Shown one piece after another: positions 23,155-37,272 of a stretch of 64,000 nt of DNA. The first letter of the stretch is position 1. Every line of letters starts with the position of its first letter. The stretch is from contig CM119264.1 in assembly GCA_051294375.1 (NCBI GenBank), positions 21,275,930 through 21,339,929 on the forward strand, written 5' to 3'. The notes under the pieces are model-generated. The model did no database searches, was not told the DNA's origin, and saw only the letters and a program-made list of their open reading frames with translations. Source of the stretch: Paraspadella gotoi. Lineage: Eukaryota > Chaetognatha. Made by a program: the position numbers and the translations under genes.

Positions 23155-24940
23155 CTGGAGTGGGGAAAAAAATATAGGGGGCAGATGATGCGGTGTGTGA
23201 ATCAATTTCGATTCCATTCCATTCGAATCAATTTCGACAAGACAATCTCTTTCTTTTACTTCTTAGATTGTCCGAAAAGTCAACAATAGTGCAACAAATC
23301 GAAAGCCTTGAAGCAAATTAAGCGACAAATCGATTGTCCGACAACAAACAACAAGAATCACATCGTAAACCCTTCAGGCCTCGAGCGTAGGACCTTGACG
23401 GCGGAGGCCGCATCTGTTAAGCAACGACCTAGGTCGATCGCTGCCTGCAGCTTTGCGCGGATCTCTATCGAGATGAGACGTCAGAACAGGATTACAAAAT
23501 TTTAAGGAAGGGAGAGAGAACGAGAGAGAGAGAGAGTGAGAGAGAGAGAGAGAGCGATAATCGGAGAGTTGAAGGTGAGAACAAAGAAACAATAGAGTGA
23601 ACGAGGAAGGACGGAAGGGACCAGCGAGCGAGCCGAGATTAAGACGAGGCGGACATAGAGAAAGTCCAAAGAACTCGGGAGGAAGAAAGATTAGGAAGAA
23701 AGGGAGGATGAAAGAAGGAGGGAAGGAAAGAGGGGCGAGAAGAAGGCGTGAACCGAATGTTGATGAGGGTAAAAAGATTTCACTTGACAAGATTCATAGA
23801 CGACGTCTCACGCAAGACGAGAGGGATTCTCTTGTCCAGGGTATTTTAAACAAATTGTCTTTATAATAGACAGACAAAGTACGTAAGCTAAAGCATAAAA
23901 ATTATTATTTTAAAAGGCCTATTGGATTTGTTATTGACGTGAGCGTCGTCTTTTCTACTTTGGATTAAGATATTTAAAGATAAAGGAGAGATTTTTCGTT
24001 CCATTTTTTATCGTCGTTCTTTTTTTTCTTCTTTTTCCACATGTCTTTTTTTTCTTCACTTATTTCTTTTTTCCCTTTTTTTAACCTTGTCTTTCATTTT
24101 CTTTGCTTGTCTTTTCTCCTTTTTTGTCCACGCCTCTCTTTCTTTTATCCACTTTTTTCTCTCGTATCTGGCTTCTTTCCAGGGTTTTCCTTCTCCACTT
24201 AATTTCTCTTCTCTCTCTTTTCGCCCACTCTTATAAGATTTTAATTTTAGTGCGAAAATAAAACTAGTACTTGACACGAAAAACCTCTTAACTTTTACAC
24301 GAATTTTTTTTTTTTTTGCAAAGATACTTAATAAAAAGGTTAATAGACATAATGGATATAAGCAAGGTTCGTACGTAAAAACAAGACCTTTGTCTTGCTC
24401 AGACTTCCAATTTTTTCTCCCTTTGTATTGTTCCCAATTTTTTCCGCGATTTTTCGACGGCGCTGCGATCCGCCCTTCCGCGCCATCTTTAAGAAATGAG
24501 TTCCATAAGCCGAGAGATTTATAAACAACAACCATGGAGACGGCGACGACGACCAAGATGACGATAACGACATTAGGCGAAAACTTTGGAAGAAAATGGG
24601 GAGGGGAGGCGAGGTGAGGTTGAGGTGTGGCGAGGGTGAATCCCTCCAGTGTTAACGAGTCTTTCATTTGTGAATTTTTTTTTTTTAGTCGAGTCGATGA
24701 AGGAGACAGGAGGGACCTAAAACGTTGCATCGTAAGAATGCAAATAGCTTATTAAAAGCATATCAATCCACGGAACCAAAGAGTAAATAAACTTTTTTTT
24801 TTCATATTTTTTATATTATTATTTCGTTTTAGAAACAAACAAAAAATAATCCGTTGCAATACGAAATGCAAGACAGAAACCCAACTTTTGATTATGTTTT
24901 AGAAGGAGAAAACAATAGAGAAAAAAGGGAGAGAGACTGA

Positions 24941-24941
24941 A

Positions 24942-25010
<69 letters not shown>

Positions 25011-25055
25011 TAGAGAGAAGAGAGAGAGAGAGAGAAGAGAGAAAGATAGGAAAGA

Positions 25056-25130
<75 letters not shown>

Positions 25131-25145
25131 AGAGAAAGAAGAGAG

Positions 25146-25197
<52 letters not shown>

Positions 25198-25290
25198 TAG
25201 AGAGAGAGAGAGCAGAAAGAAAGAGAGAGAAGAGAGGAGAGAGAGAGAGAGAAGAGAGGAGAGGAAAAGGAGAGAGAGGAAGAGAGAGAT
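24941..25290. repeat. Long interrupted (GA)n tract
   Basis: About 350 bp of GA dinucleotides with single-base interruptions, in intron 2. Confidence 0.95.
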
Positions 25291-25659
25291 GAAAACCTTC
25301 GTTTAAACGAAAAAAAATATTCGAGCGAGAGAAGTGGGGGAGAAAATTGAAAAGGAAAAACATTTTCTGTCATCCGTTCGAATTTGCAAATGAGATTATG
25401 ATACTTTTTCCCTTCTTTACTTATTTTCTGGTTCTTCTTCGCTTCCCCCTCCCCGACCAAATTCTTCCTCTCCTCATCTTTCTCCCTTTCTATCTTCTCA
25501 GCCTCCATTTCTCTTCGCTTTTACTTTCTTTATTTCTTTCTTCTCTCTTTTTCCCCTCTTCTCCTTCTCATCAACCTTTCCCTCGTCTTATTTCTCCCTT
25601 CTCCTTTCCTATCGCCAAGAAAACATCGACTCGACGAATCCTGTTTCCATTTTAATTCG

Positions 25660-26390
25660 GAATTCCATCGCCGTCGACGCCGCCGCAGCCGCTGCCGACG
25701 CCGCCAACCACGCCGACGCCTCAGCCGACGACGCCGCCAAAGACGACTTTCACGCCGGCGAAATCTTAGCGGACGCAGTCAACACTATCAGAGCCGACAT
25801 GTCATCGTCTACACTCTACACGACAACATGGTGACGAACAAATTTCTCACCATTCAATAACGTCACGCTTTTCGACGCAGCGACGATTGTTGCCACGTGG
25901 GCGTCACTTCCTTCATCGTCACAATGGAGACCTGAGATTCGGTGAGCGTAATCACCATCATCGCCGTCATCATCGTATTTTTAAAGTGAATATCAACGCC
26001 AACGCGGCCGTCTTTTCAAATGCCGCGGTGGCCTCCTTCCTCAGCAATATCGCAGATTATTTCATTTATCACAGGCGTCTCTTTCGACGAAAGAAAGTAA
26101 AAGCGCCACATAATGAATTTCTCTCGCTCTTCAATGGAGGGCATAATCAGTAGCCTCCGAACGCGCCTCCTCGTTTTCTTCTGCATTGCGACTCTTCGCT
26201 GCAGCCAGAGTTTCGTCGCCACAGAATCAGAAACAACAAGGGAAGTATGAATTTCTGAGCTGCTTCCTTCGCCCCGCTTTCTCCGCTGCAACAGAAGCAA
26301 CAAACAGATAACGCCGGCGACAGCAGACGCGGCCGCCAACGCCGTCGGCGCCGCCGGAGCCGCAGACGCCGGCGACTCCGCAGACCGCCC
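25660..26390 (+). other. GCC-rich block in intron 2
   Basis: Two stretches (about 25665-25790 and 26310-26385) of imperfect GCC/GAC triplet repeats. In one plus frame each reads as Ala/Asp-rich peptide. No splice or domain evidence, so treated as compositional. Confidence 0.4.
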
Positions 26391-26473
26391 CTTTATTTAT
26401 TTTTCTTCCATTCTTTCTTTCCTATTACTCTCGCTTTTCCTTTCGTTCAATTTTTCATTTCGCATTGTTCTGG

Positions 26474-26508
<35 letters not shown>

Positions 26509-26601
26509 GATCTTCTCTCTCTCTCTTCTCTCTTCTCTCTCTCCTCTCCCTCTCGCTCTTCTCCTTCTCTCTCTCTCCTCTCCTCTCTCTCTCTCTCTCT
26601 C
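26474..26601. repeat. (CT)n tract
   Basis: Interrupted CT dinucleotide repeat in intron 2. Confidence 0.9.
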
Positions 26602-28724
26602 TACTATCTTCGGCGGAGAATTCATTTTTCCTCTTCGATTTTATAGATTGAAATTACTGTTCTCGTAAATTCAAAACACTGACGGTTTCCTCCTCGGGAG
26701 ATGATGTCTTCATTTTGAGCGATAAAAAAGGTTGTTTTTTTAAATTTTTTTCTCGATTTAGAAAAACAAAACTTAATTTTTTCTCGTAGAAAAAGCGGAG
26801 AGCTCAGCTCTCTTTTCAAATTTGTATTCTGATTCCAATTCATTTCTGTCATGGAAAAAAATACATCTTTGCGGAATGATTTAATAGAATTGATCCAAAA
26901 TAGAGAAAAGACGTATAAGCATAGTTCACATTTCGTATTTTATATTTCATTAGTTTATATCTTTGTTATTGAAAATACGAATTTTTTTCCAAAATTACTA
27001 TTATTATTATTTGAAAAATCACATGTGTTTTTCTTTTTCAAAATACGAATGTAATACATGAAATAGGTTTCGGAGACTTGAGGGTCTTATAAAAAAGCTT
27101 TAAATCCCTCAGACAGGAGCGGATGGGTGGAAAGGGTGACGGGCGATAAAAGCGGACGGATTTACGGCGAATTGAAGGGAGAAAAAAAAGGGAGAAAGGT
27201 AATCCGATTCCATTCGATTCCATTTCGTTCCATTCACCGTCTCAGTTTCCACCTCGTGATTTGTCTTTCTTTCACCGGAAATTCTTATTTCGCGTGAATC
27301 TCTGCTCCGACGAACCGAGGAGGAAGTGAAAGAGAGTGGGGCGGAGGTGGGGGGGAAGTGGAGTGAGAGAAATGAAGGAAAGGAAAATGAATAGGGTTTA
27401 AAAAAATAAAAAGAGAGAAAGCGGAGCAGAGTGGAGGTACGTAGTCGAAGAAATCTACTAGATGTATTTATTAAATTAAAAATCTTCAGTCTTCTAAAAA
27501 AATATATAATAGAAGAAACCGGAACAATTTCTGATTTCTTATATTCTGTAACTATGTACTATGTACTAGATTTTGCAAAAACTAAGTTAATAGAAATTGG
27601 AGAGTGGCAACAGAGAAAACCGAAAGCTAAAGATTTTTTGATAGTGAAACAAATGTCCAGTGCTAAACTACTAAACCCTCCTTGTCCAGGGTAATTCGAA
27701 AGTGACGTTCGTAGTTTTATTTCAAAGTTTGAGAACCATAAAAACAAACGAGCAATGGGAAGAGAGAACCAAGGGGTCAGATAAAAACGTCCCCTTCCTC
27801 TTTCTCTCGAGCGGTCGAAGGCCAGAGGGATAGAAAGAAAAGGAATGAAAAGAGAAGAAAGAGAAAGAGAAAGTGAGAGAGAGAGAGAAAATCTTTTCGC
27901 GGTCTCCTTTGCTTTGTACGCAAATTCGGTTTCATATTAAAGGCGTGTCAAAGTTGATAGCTTAATGTCACCGAGTGACAAATCCAATATTTCCTGGATT
28001 ATTTTCCGTTTTTCCCATTCAGTTTTTCTCTCTCTTTCTAGTTTTCTTTTCGCCAGTTTGAGACGCAAGAGAGAGCGGAAGAGCAAGAAGAAGAGAGAGA
28101 CGGAGACGCAGACGAGAAGAGAGGAGATGGAGAGTAGGACAGAGAGAGAGAGAGAGAGAGAGAGAAAGTGCGAAAAAAAATTAGTTCTTCTTGAAAAATT
28201 CGATCGGTACCTAAAGGAGTGAAAAGTGAAAAGTAAAAAATTACAATTACGCCAGATCACATTCACAAATTCCCTTTCTTTTTCATCGAAGTCGAGCGAA
28301 CATTTCACAATCTGCGGAAACGAGAACCATTTGCCGCGACGTCTTCGCAGTCAATGGAAACAACGAAGGCAACGAAAACAAAGGAGGCGATAATCCACTT
28401 TCTGTCCCACGACATTGACCGCGACAATGCGTAATAGGATCGAGACGATGACAACCGTAAAACAACAACAACGATTTAACAAAACAATTCCTCCTTCCTC
28501 ATTTTTTTTATCCTTCCTCCTCCTTTCCTCCTTCTCTTCCTCCTCACCCTAGAGATCGATGAAGACGATTTGTTGCCCGACGATAACAACCATAAAAAAA
28601 ACAACCGTAAAACAAAAACTCTTTCCTGCCTTCTCCCTTTCCTCCTCCTCTCCTTCCTCCTCCTCCCTTTCCTCGTCCCTTTCCTCCTCCTCCCCCTCTT
28701 CCTCCTCCCCTTCCTCCTCCTTAC
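26602..28724. other. Part of intron 2
   Basis: Mostly AT rich and purine-rich sequence with a short (GA)n at about 28136-28165. No gene recognised. Confidence 0.5.
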
Positions 28725-28945
28725 CAGTGAGATCGATGGAGACGATGTTCCCGCATTTGTAATTCGCGGCGTCGGAGAATTCCAGGTTCCTGATCTCGAG
28801 GATGTACCAGGGTCCCTCCTGGAAGAAGCCGTACTTGCGGGAGTCGACGCTGAGGTCGAAGGCCTCGTTACCGAGGGAGAGGAACTGCTCGAACACTCCG
28901 TCCGTCAGCTTGATCCACACCGAAGGCTTCTCGGGGGAGTAGCAC
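28725..28945 (-). CDS. Exon 2: core of Ig domain 1
   Basis: Codes residues 48-121 plus one base. It holds the classic Ig landmarks: Cys49 right after the junction, core Trp58 (SVWIKL), and the F-strand block LEFSDAANYKC ending at Cys112. The acceptor is CCCTCCAG| and the donor CACTG|GTAAGG. Entry phase 2 matches exon 1 and exit phase is 1. This is the strongest single domain call in the gene. Confidence 0.9.
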
Positions 28946-30460
28946 CTGGAGGGTTGAGTTGTGAAGGTTGAAGAGAGTCACATGGTTGTGATAACAATTC
29001 TAACTGGAATCGGGGACGGGAAGGGCGAGTCGTGAGGTTGAAATAAATTCTCACATCGAGGAAAGGCGGAATTGTTGGCCTCCGAAATGAAACTTATAAA
29101 TATTTGAATTTTTTATTTCCTCAATTCTTTCTTGCAATTTTTAGACTCGGCGAAGCACCGCAATAAAACGATTACGTGGTTCGGTTGCTCGGTTGTTTGA
29201 TCCATTTGTTTCAAAGGGATCCAATTTTTTCGCGTACAATGTGAGCATTTTTACAGTCGGTAACTTTGGAAAGTGTACTTATAAAAAGGTTTTTATTCGT
29301 ACATTTAAATAATTGATTTTTTAAAAATTTATTCTTTTTATTTCTTCGAAAGTTTTCTACATATTATGCAATATGCAATGCATATTATGCATGTATCATC
29401 ATTATGACGATTTCCTTCTGACTACTAATGATGTACTCTGTTCGTATTCTGTTTGTAATCGTTGTGCACGGGGAGAAAAAGGATTGAAAAATGGAATGAA
29501 ATATAAACATCAAAAAGAAAAGCAGAAGACGGAAAACAGCAGGCAATGCAGAAGAAGAACAGAGTCAGAGAACTACAAAATAATAAAAGAAAGAAAAGAT
29601 CGAAGACTGAAACTGGAAAAAAGAAAGAGGAACCAAAGAAGCAAAAAAAGAAAGAAAAAAGAAGAAAGAGAAAAAAATGAAGAGGGGAGGAATAAGTAGG
29701 GAATTGAAAAGGAAAGGAAAAAAAAGAGAAGAGAAAAAAATGGAAGGAAAAGAAGGTGCCGGGAATCCGCGGGCCGAGATAATCCAAAACCCGATAACAA
29801 AAGAGGGGAAATTATCGAAGGAAAAAAAAACGGTGTAAGTTCAAAAGGAGGATGGGAAACACTTTCCGCTATCGGAACATTAGCCGCTGGGAGGAGCGAG
29901 GGAATAGGGGAGAAGCGCGAGAGGAGGGAAGATCGCGGATCAAGCGCAGGATGAGAGATCACCCGCTACCGGTTATCGGGTGGTTGGTGGTCAGTTCTAC
30001 ATTCGATAATGTTTTGAAGGATGGTTGACAATTTTACTGCATTTTTGAGAGGAGAAAGTACGTTTGTATCGAAAACATTTTTTTCTTTAATTGACTGACT
30101 ATAACAGGTTCCTGCCAGTATACTATGTTTTTGTCCGTGTATTCAGAATGCTTATTCTCATGCCATACGTCATGCATCGGGTTATATCCTCGCGCGAGTT
30201 TGAAACAATGAATAAAAAAATAGAATTTCGGAATTGGATTTCTTGTTTTCCTTTTTGTGTGTGTGTGTCTGTGTCTGGCGTCATTCTTGCCTCAACACCT
30301 TCTCCACCACTCTCTGCCCCACTCACTCCCACCACCGCCACCACCTCCTTCCACGATTTCCTCACTTTCGATCGATTTTCGATTTTTCCGCAAGAAATAT
30401 AAAAAAAACTAAAACCCTTTACGAAAATACTTTGTATTGTTTTCGGATTTTTTTTCGCTC
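28946..30460. other. Start of intron 1
   Basis: No exon or element recognised. Purine-rich stretch at 29500-29760. Confidence 0.5.
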
Positions 30461-30461
30461 T

Positions 30462-30509
30462 CTCCTCCTCTCTCTCTCTCTCATCTCTCTTCGTACGTCT
30501 CATCTCTCC

Positions 30510-30557
<48 letters not shown>

Positions 30558-30930
30558 GTCTGCGCGGCCGCGCGTTCATTGTTACGATTATGGGTTTCGT
30601 CGCGAAGGCAAAGGCGGTCTCCGTCGCTGTTCCGCGGTCGGCGCGGGAGTGAGGGGTTGGAGTTTTTCTTTTTCTTTCCTCCCTTTTCTTTCCTCCTTTC
30701 TTTTTTTCTTTCCTCCGTTCTTCCTTCTCTATCATCCCTCATCACGCGTCATTTGCTTCTCACGTCGGCGCCGAGATTTTCACCGAATGTTTCCATCTAC
30801 TCTCTCGTTTTCGTTTCTCCTCTTAATACTTCTCTCGCTCTCTCTCGCACTGTCTTAAGTTTTATTATCATTTTAACGTTCTCTCTGTTATGTCTGTCTC
30901 TCAATACCCGCGCTCCCTCTATGTCCCCTC

Positions 30931-30961
<31 letters not shown>

Positions 30962-30978
30962 CTCTTCTTCCTCTCTCT

Positions 30979-31014
<36 letters not shown>

Positions 31015-31614
31015 CACCCTCTCATCCTCATCTCTATCATTTTTAATCAGTGATTTTATTGTTCTGGTTGCTTTATGTCTCTTTTTACAGGTTTATGAAT
31101 TCTCCTTAATATTCTTTTCTTTATTTTCTCAGTATTTTTTGTTCTTAATATATTTTCTATATTATTTTTAAATTGCCTTACTATTGACTTTCTACTTTTC
31201 CAACCTTCTCAGGTACATATATTTGCGTTTTTACTTACTTAATATTTCAATCATTTTCTTACTTTCTCTCCTTATCTCTCTCATTTTCTTTCTCTCTGTC
31301 TCTGTTTCCCAAAATGTCTTTATTACCTTGTCTCATAATGTTTTTGTTGCTTCCATCTCTCTTAATTTTCTTTCCCCTCATTTCCGATTCAGTTTCCTTC
31401 CTAATGTAATTCCCTTTTTGTTATTTTTGTCATTATTCATGGATTCAAGTCCTCCTCTCTCCGACGTTGAAATGTTTTTCAATGTCTCATTATCATCTTT
31501 CTCTTTATTTAAAAAAGAGGAATCGAGTTGTTCTTTCATCCGAATGGATTTTCGCTACGATTGAGTCAGATTTGGCGATTGTCCAATAGCGTTTCACGGA
31601 AGACAACACTCTTC

Positions 31615-31671
<57 letters not shown>
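30462..31671. repeat. CT-rich region with three (CT)n blocks
   Basis: Dinucleotide blocks at about 30462-30555, 30928-31013 and 31612-31671 within a pyrimidine-rich plus strand. Confidence 0.85.
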
Positions 31672-31673
<2 letters not shown>

Positions 31674-31687
31674 CTCCATCCTAGGTA

Positions 31688-32598
31688 GGGCGTTTAAAAA
31701 TAACAAAATATAACAAATCGAATAAGGTACATAGCTATTTTAGTGTAATCAAGTCGATAATCATTTTTTTGTATAGTTTCATATTCTTTGTCGAAAATGG
31801 CGATTTTTGCAGCACATAAGGTACTATTCAAATACAACAAACGTTGTAGAGTTTAAGAAACTCAAATTATTAAAATTTTATAAAAGCTATATTTAGCTGA
31901 CATAATATGAAAATAAAGACCCATATAAATATTTCAGTAAGTTTATTTACAAATTTTATATTTTATTAACTGTTTGTTAAAAATAAAAAATAAGCTAAAA
32001 TGAAAAAATTAAAATTTTAAAATTTTAAAACCGGATTTGAATTCCATACAAAAAGTTTAACAAATTCTTTCATTAAGCTGGTTAAAAAGGTTAAAAACTA
32101 TTTTTTTTTAATTTTTGGCTTAAATTTATAGTTTTTAAAAATTTTTACCAACTTAATGACATAATTTTGAAATAAAAATATATTTTCTTATATCAACTTT
32201 TTGCAAGGAATACAAATCCATGAATAAAATTTTGAAATTATTATTTTTTAACTTTAACCTAATTTTTACTCATAGTTATTATTAAATATAGTTAACTCAC
32301 TTTTTATAAAATATAAAATTTAGAAATAATCTTACCATAATATTTTTATAAGTCTTTATTTTTATATTTCAAAAGCTCATGTAAATTTTATAAAATTTTA
32401 ATAATTTGATTTATCATAACTTATAATTGTTTTTCTTTTTTATCACAAATTTATATACATTAAAAATCTTCATTTTTGACAAGAAAGATAAAATAATACA
32501 AAAAAATGGTCATCACCATCAAATTCTACAGACTTGTTTACACTAAAATAGCTATGTAACTTATTCGATTTGTTATATTTTGTTATTTTTAAACGCCC
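31688..32598. mobile_element. 911-bp foldback MITE with long inverted repeats
   Basis: The ends GGGCGTTTAAAAATAACAAA and its complement match over about 70 bp, and homology between arms continues inward over most of the element, making it one long imperfect palindrome. TA flanks both ends (31686-31687, 32599-32600); an overlapping 4-base AGGT reading is also possible. No coding capacity. Confidence 0.8.
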
Positions 32599-35500
32599 TA
32601 GGTTGTTTTTTTTTATAGAACTAATCTGCGTTGATAGGTGATTCGGAAGTCGTCATTCTTTTCTTCACGGGTTTTATTTTATAGATTTACATCTAGTTTA
32701 GTTATCTACATTAGTTATGATGGTTCTGTGTTAAAACTTGCTGGGGCTGACACGTCCTTGCTCTCGACCAATTCACAGAATATTTTCATGCAATATATGT
32801 AAGATAGGAGATTAAGCAATTATATGAAAACAATATAAAATAAAAAAGAAAAGCAATGAGATAAAACAAATTTGAAAAATAGACCGTGCAAGGAACGTAA
32901 GTCACGGCTCGAGTTAATTCCTTTAATGGCTGAAATTTTATCCTCTATTTTCCTTGCCCAAAGCCCAATGGGGCCCAAAGTCCAATGGGGCCTAATTGCT
33001 AATCGTCCTTCTTCGTCCACCTCCTATTTTTGTTCCTTCTCATCTTTGCCTCTTTTTCATTGGCGATGCGCAGAATCAAGATTCCACCTGTTCGTTTCTC
33101 ATTGAATCTCCAAAATTACGTGATTTAGACCATAGTTCTTTTTTGTGTAACCATTGTTTTTTCTTATCCTATTTTAATAACATTGCTTACAGACCGAGAG
33201 AAAGACAGATGGATAGTCAGACAGGTGCAGCCGTGACTAAAAATGATGTAAAGGAAGATGAGTGAAATTGAACAGAGGAAAAATGAATCCGTATGTCGTT
33301 GCAGACAAAAAGTCATTTGATAGCATAAGACTATTTCAATTGAAATTCACGCAAAAAGAAGAAAGGGAGGGAAAGATCAAAAGTTAACGATCAAAAAAGT
33401 TAACAAACAAATGAAAATAATATAAGAAATAAAAGAAAAAAAAACAGTTCTGTTAATAACAGAAAACAAAAAAAGAAAAGAAAAGAAAAAAAAAGGTTTT
33501 TCCAAATTATTTGGGGAACGTGGTGGACGAAGAGAAAAACTCAGAAAACTGGAAAAGCAAAAAAAACCAAATGCGTGAGGGGCGACATCACGTCAATTCG
33601 AATTTTTATCAAAAATGAGAGAGAGGGAGAGAGCAGGTGGCAGAGAGAGTGATAGGGAGTGAGTGGGAGAGGAAGAGGGAGAGGAAGAGAGAGCGAGTTG
33701 GAGAAAAAATATGAAGAGGAGATGTTTAGGATTAACGGAGAGTTGAAGAATAGAGGAAGAAAGAGATAGAGGAAAATCGACGAAGAGAGAAACATTAAAT
33801 ATCTTCGGATGGGATCATATGACCGTCGAACGCAGTTTCATCTCTGCACCAAATTAAGACGATGATGTGATCCTCACTTTGTTAATAAATGACGTTCTAT
33901 CATTTCTCTGTCGAGGTTCGTCGCTCAAATTTGGCAAAATACGAGGTGTTAACGTCACCAGAATTAATTTGGGATTTCGGCAATGATGAATTTTTGGTGG
34001 AGACGTCGTAAATTCCCCGCGCAATGTTTTTACGTGAATGTCGTCGTAAATGTCGTCGTGAGAGTCGTCATAAACATCGGCGTAAAGACGTCAGGGATGA
34101 CAAACTCACGGGATGGGAATTTAATTCCCGTGTCTAAAGAAAAGGAAAACCACCGCATGACAATATAGAATAAAATCCTCGGAAAGGCGAGAAAAAAAAA
34201 CAATAAGACAAAAAGCGCATCAATTCAATATCGCCTCGAAACCATAAAAAAATATCCAAGGAAGCCGCATGGATTCGTAAAAATCGCTGAACGATTCCGA
34301 TTGAAAGATTCGTTGAAGCGTCTTTATCAGTTTTCAGTTTCCCTTCCTATTGAGTCTCTAAGGCTTTTACCGTGAGAGCATTCAACTCAGATGAACGACT
34401 CCTTGTGGAAAAACAAAGGAAATAAAAACTTTTTCTACTCTTTTTCAGGATCTTCCTCCAACTTTTCTACGACTCTTTTATCCCTTTTTTATATTTTCAT
34501 TTTCCTACCATTTTGTTTTATTATTATTTATTTGTACCATCCTTCTTTATTTTTAAAAAAATGATTTCTTTCTTTTTTTTTCTTTTTCTTTTTCTCGCCT
34601 CTCCTATTTCCACTTCCAGGTTTTCTTTTTCTCCTTCCCCCCTCTTCATTCCTTGCAGGTGTAAGCGTCGAGAATCCGTCTCGCTTCATGTTAATGGAAT
34701 TAACGCCAGCGAAGCCTCGTCTTGTGGCGTCAATTCAACGCAGATGCCGCAGATGGCGGCCAGTGCCGGCGGATGCCGACGATGCCGCCGGGAGGAGCGG
34801 ATAATCGGACGGAATCCGGAAAGGGGATGAAATCATTTCCCTTCCGGCCTGGACGGCCACAGAGAAGAATGATGGCAAATTTTTAACTGTGAAAGAAAAG
34901 TATGTAAGGTGACTTTTTCAAGGTTTACTAATACAATGTTGACTCTTTTTAATTTTAATGAGTAAGTTTATTTTTTTAAACTCGCAGTTTGAAACAGACA
35001 ACTAAAACGTGACAAAATGTTTGTTTAGAAACTGCTTGTAGTTCAAGTGACGTGAAATCCGCATATAAATCCATTCACGCCGAGATACATGGAATTTTTA
35101 ACCACTAAGGAATTCTCGCTTAATGATCCTTAATGACGCTGTCGCCGCCAACGACGACGACGTCGACGAATTATACGACAAAAAAGACGATGACGAAGAC
35201 GACGATGAAAAGTAGAGTCTTTGGAATCTCAAATAGTTCAGGCAAAAACGACGACGATAACAAAGACGACAAATACAACGACGAAGACGACGACGAAGTC
35301 TTTCTACTTTGCGACCCGTAGGGGTCAGCAGGAATGACCATTCGACCATTGGACCTGAAATAAATTGTTATGGCTGACCTTTTTTCAGCCAATGTAAATA
35401 CGTAGTTGTTGTTGTTATTTTTTCCGTTATTGCTTTTTACTCTGTTTTTCATTAATTTTTCATTTTTCACTTATCACACAAAAAACACGCTTCAAGTTTT

Positions 35501-35788
35501 TTCCAAATATTCGTTATTTAATTCACCGCAATTGGTATTGCCCGAAATGATGTCGACGACGATGCTAATGGCCGAGACTTGGAATATATCTGGTTCCCCA
35601 TCAGATGTCGTAGCTTTTTGTTTTTGTTTTTTTGTTTTTGTTTTTTGTTTTGTTAAAAAAGCAAGGACTTCGTCTCTTTATTCTCGTTTTCTTCGTAAAA
35701 AAATTTGGTCAGGGATTTGAATGACCAGAGACGAGTCACCTTCGTTAGTTAGTTAGTAATTATTAATTTTAGAATTATATTATAACTA

Positions 35789-35855
35789 TAAAATTGACAC
35801 AACCAATATAAAAATCATTTATTTAATAAACAGTAATATTTTGCCTTGTGAGTTG
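35789..35855 (+). repeat. Diverged copy of a 130-bp dispersed repeat
   Basis: Resembles the first half of the repeats at 40649-40779 and 59483-59611 (ACAACCAATATAAAAAT, then a TTTAATAAA block). Confidence 0.5.
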
Positions 35856-36050
35856 AAAGAGAATATTATTTTTAAATTAGAATAACTATTTTTTACAGGA
35901 TTCCTCATGGTGAACACTGTTCAGTGTTCAGTGTTCACAGAGTTATTCTCGGCAGGGATAGGGATTCCCCGGTGTGGATAAAGCAGATAGCAGTGATTCC
36001 CCAAAACAGATAAAAAATTTACAGTTTTCGAGAACAGAAAGAGTAGTCGG

Positions 36051-36266
36051 GCATTGACTAAGTTCACCCCGCCTATAAGCATGACACCTTCACTTGTGAA
36101 CCGGTGGCTCATTGAGTAAAGCCATCAGCTCATGACCACAAGGTACCGTATTCAATCCCAACGAGGTATCTACCCTGCGGCAACTTTGGGGATGGCCATA
36201 AGCCACCTTGGAGGCGTGGATATCCCTCAAGCCTGGTTTTAAGCCCAGGACCCGTTCCATGGCTGT
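36051..36266 (+). repeat. tRNA-derived SINE, copy A
   Basis: Has an A-box-like TGGCTCATTGAG at 36105-36116 and a B-box-like GTATTCAATCC at 36148-36158, followed by a body ending CCGTTCCATGGCTG. It matches 45011-45229 over its length. Confidence 0.7.
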
Positions 36267-36463
36267 TGAGTTATTGATTATATTCTTCAGCAGACTTTGC
36301 GCCTTATCCTCAAGAGACAGCATTTGAAACTTGGCTTAACTTTTTTAGATGATTTCATTAATAAAACAAGAAACTAAAATATTAATTTTCTTCCGTACTA
36401 AAAACCATATATTGCGTTTTTTATAGATAATTTATATTGTTTACATTGTGGTGGTATATTCAG

Positions 36464-36528
36464 TGAATTATCGTGGACGTGAGGTGGTGTGAATATTATT
36501 CACACCACCTCACGTCCACGATAATTCA
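36464..36528. repeat. Perfect 31-bp palindrome with 3-base loop
   Basis: Arms at 36464-36494 and 36498-36528 are exact complements around ATT. Flanks are unrelated. Confidence 0.95.
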
Positions 36529-37157
36529 GCCAATACCATTTCTCAGATGGAAACACACCATCCCAGGCGTAGTGTTCCATCCACAGTCCTAGAACGACTT
36601 CCCTCTGCGTTGGCAAATCGAGACCGTCCTAGGGTAACCGCGCCAATGACTGGAGGCGTCACTGAGGGTCGGAAGCCCCCAAAGCCAACAGTGAGATGCC
36701 CCATCCCAATCGGCATCACAGGCAACCCGGCTGTTGCCATAACATATTTTTTCTCCTCGCAGCTGTTACAAAGGGGAAATACTTTATTACACATGTTGTT
36801 ATATATATTTGGGCCTCTTCAATATCATTTTCTTTGAGCCATCATCTATTCAGCCCCAACTCATTCCCGTCCCTAAACCCCACCAAAACCCGCAACCACA
36901 CAAACCAAACCAGCCCTCACCCCAAACGCCCCTAGTCTTCCTTGGGCGCCTTTCGACTGTCGCTTTAGATTCGCGTGGAATCAAGATTCGGTTCTCAGGT
37001 GCGCCGCCGCAACCGCTGCCGCCGCCGACGTCGCAGGAAAACTCACGAACCGGAAAGAGACGCGAGGCGCCGGGCGTCGATTCCGCAAACGACGACCATC
37101 ATTACTTTATACTTTATTCAATTCCGGGATTCAAGGAGGTGGAGGAGGGGAGAAGAA

Positions 37158-37272
<115 letters not shown>

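Noticed and set aside
25660-26390. Ala/Asp-rich peptides in plus frames
   Set aside because: They follow GCC/GAC triplet runs and have no start, splice or domain evidence.
36543-36794. Minus-strand frame of 83 residues with low-bias composition
   Set aside because: Tempting, but a second frame is open on the opposite strand, no splice sites fit the gene, and it sits among repeats in intron 1.
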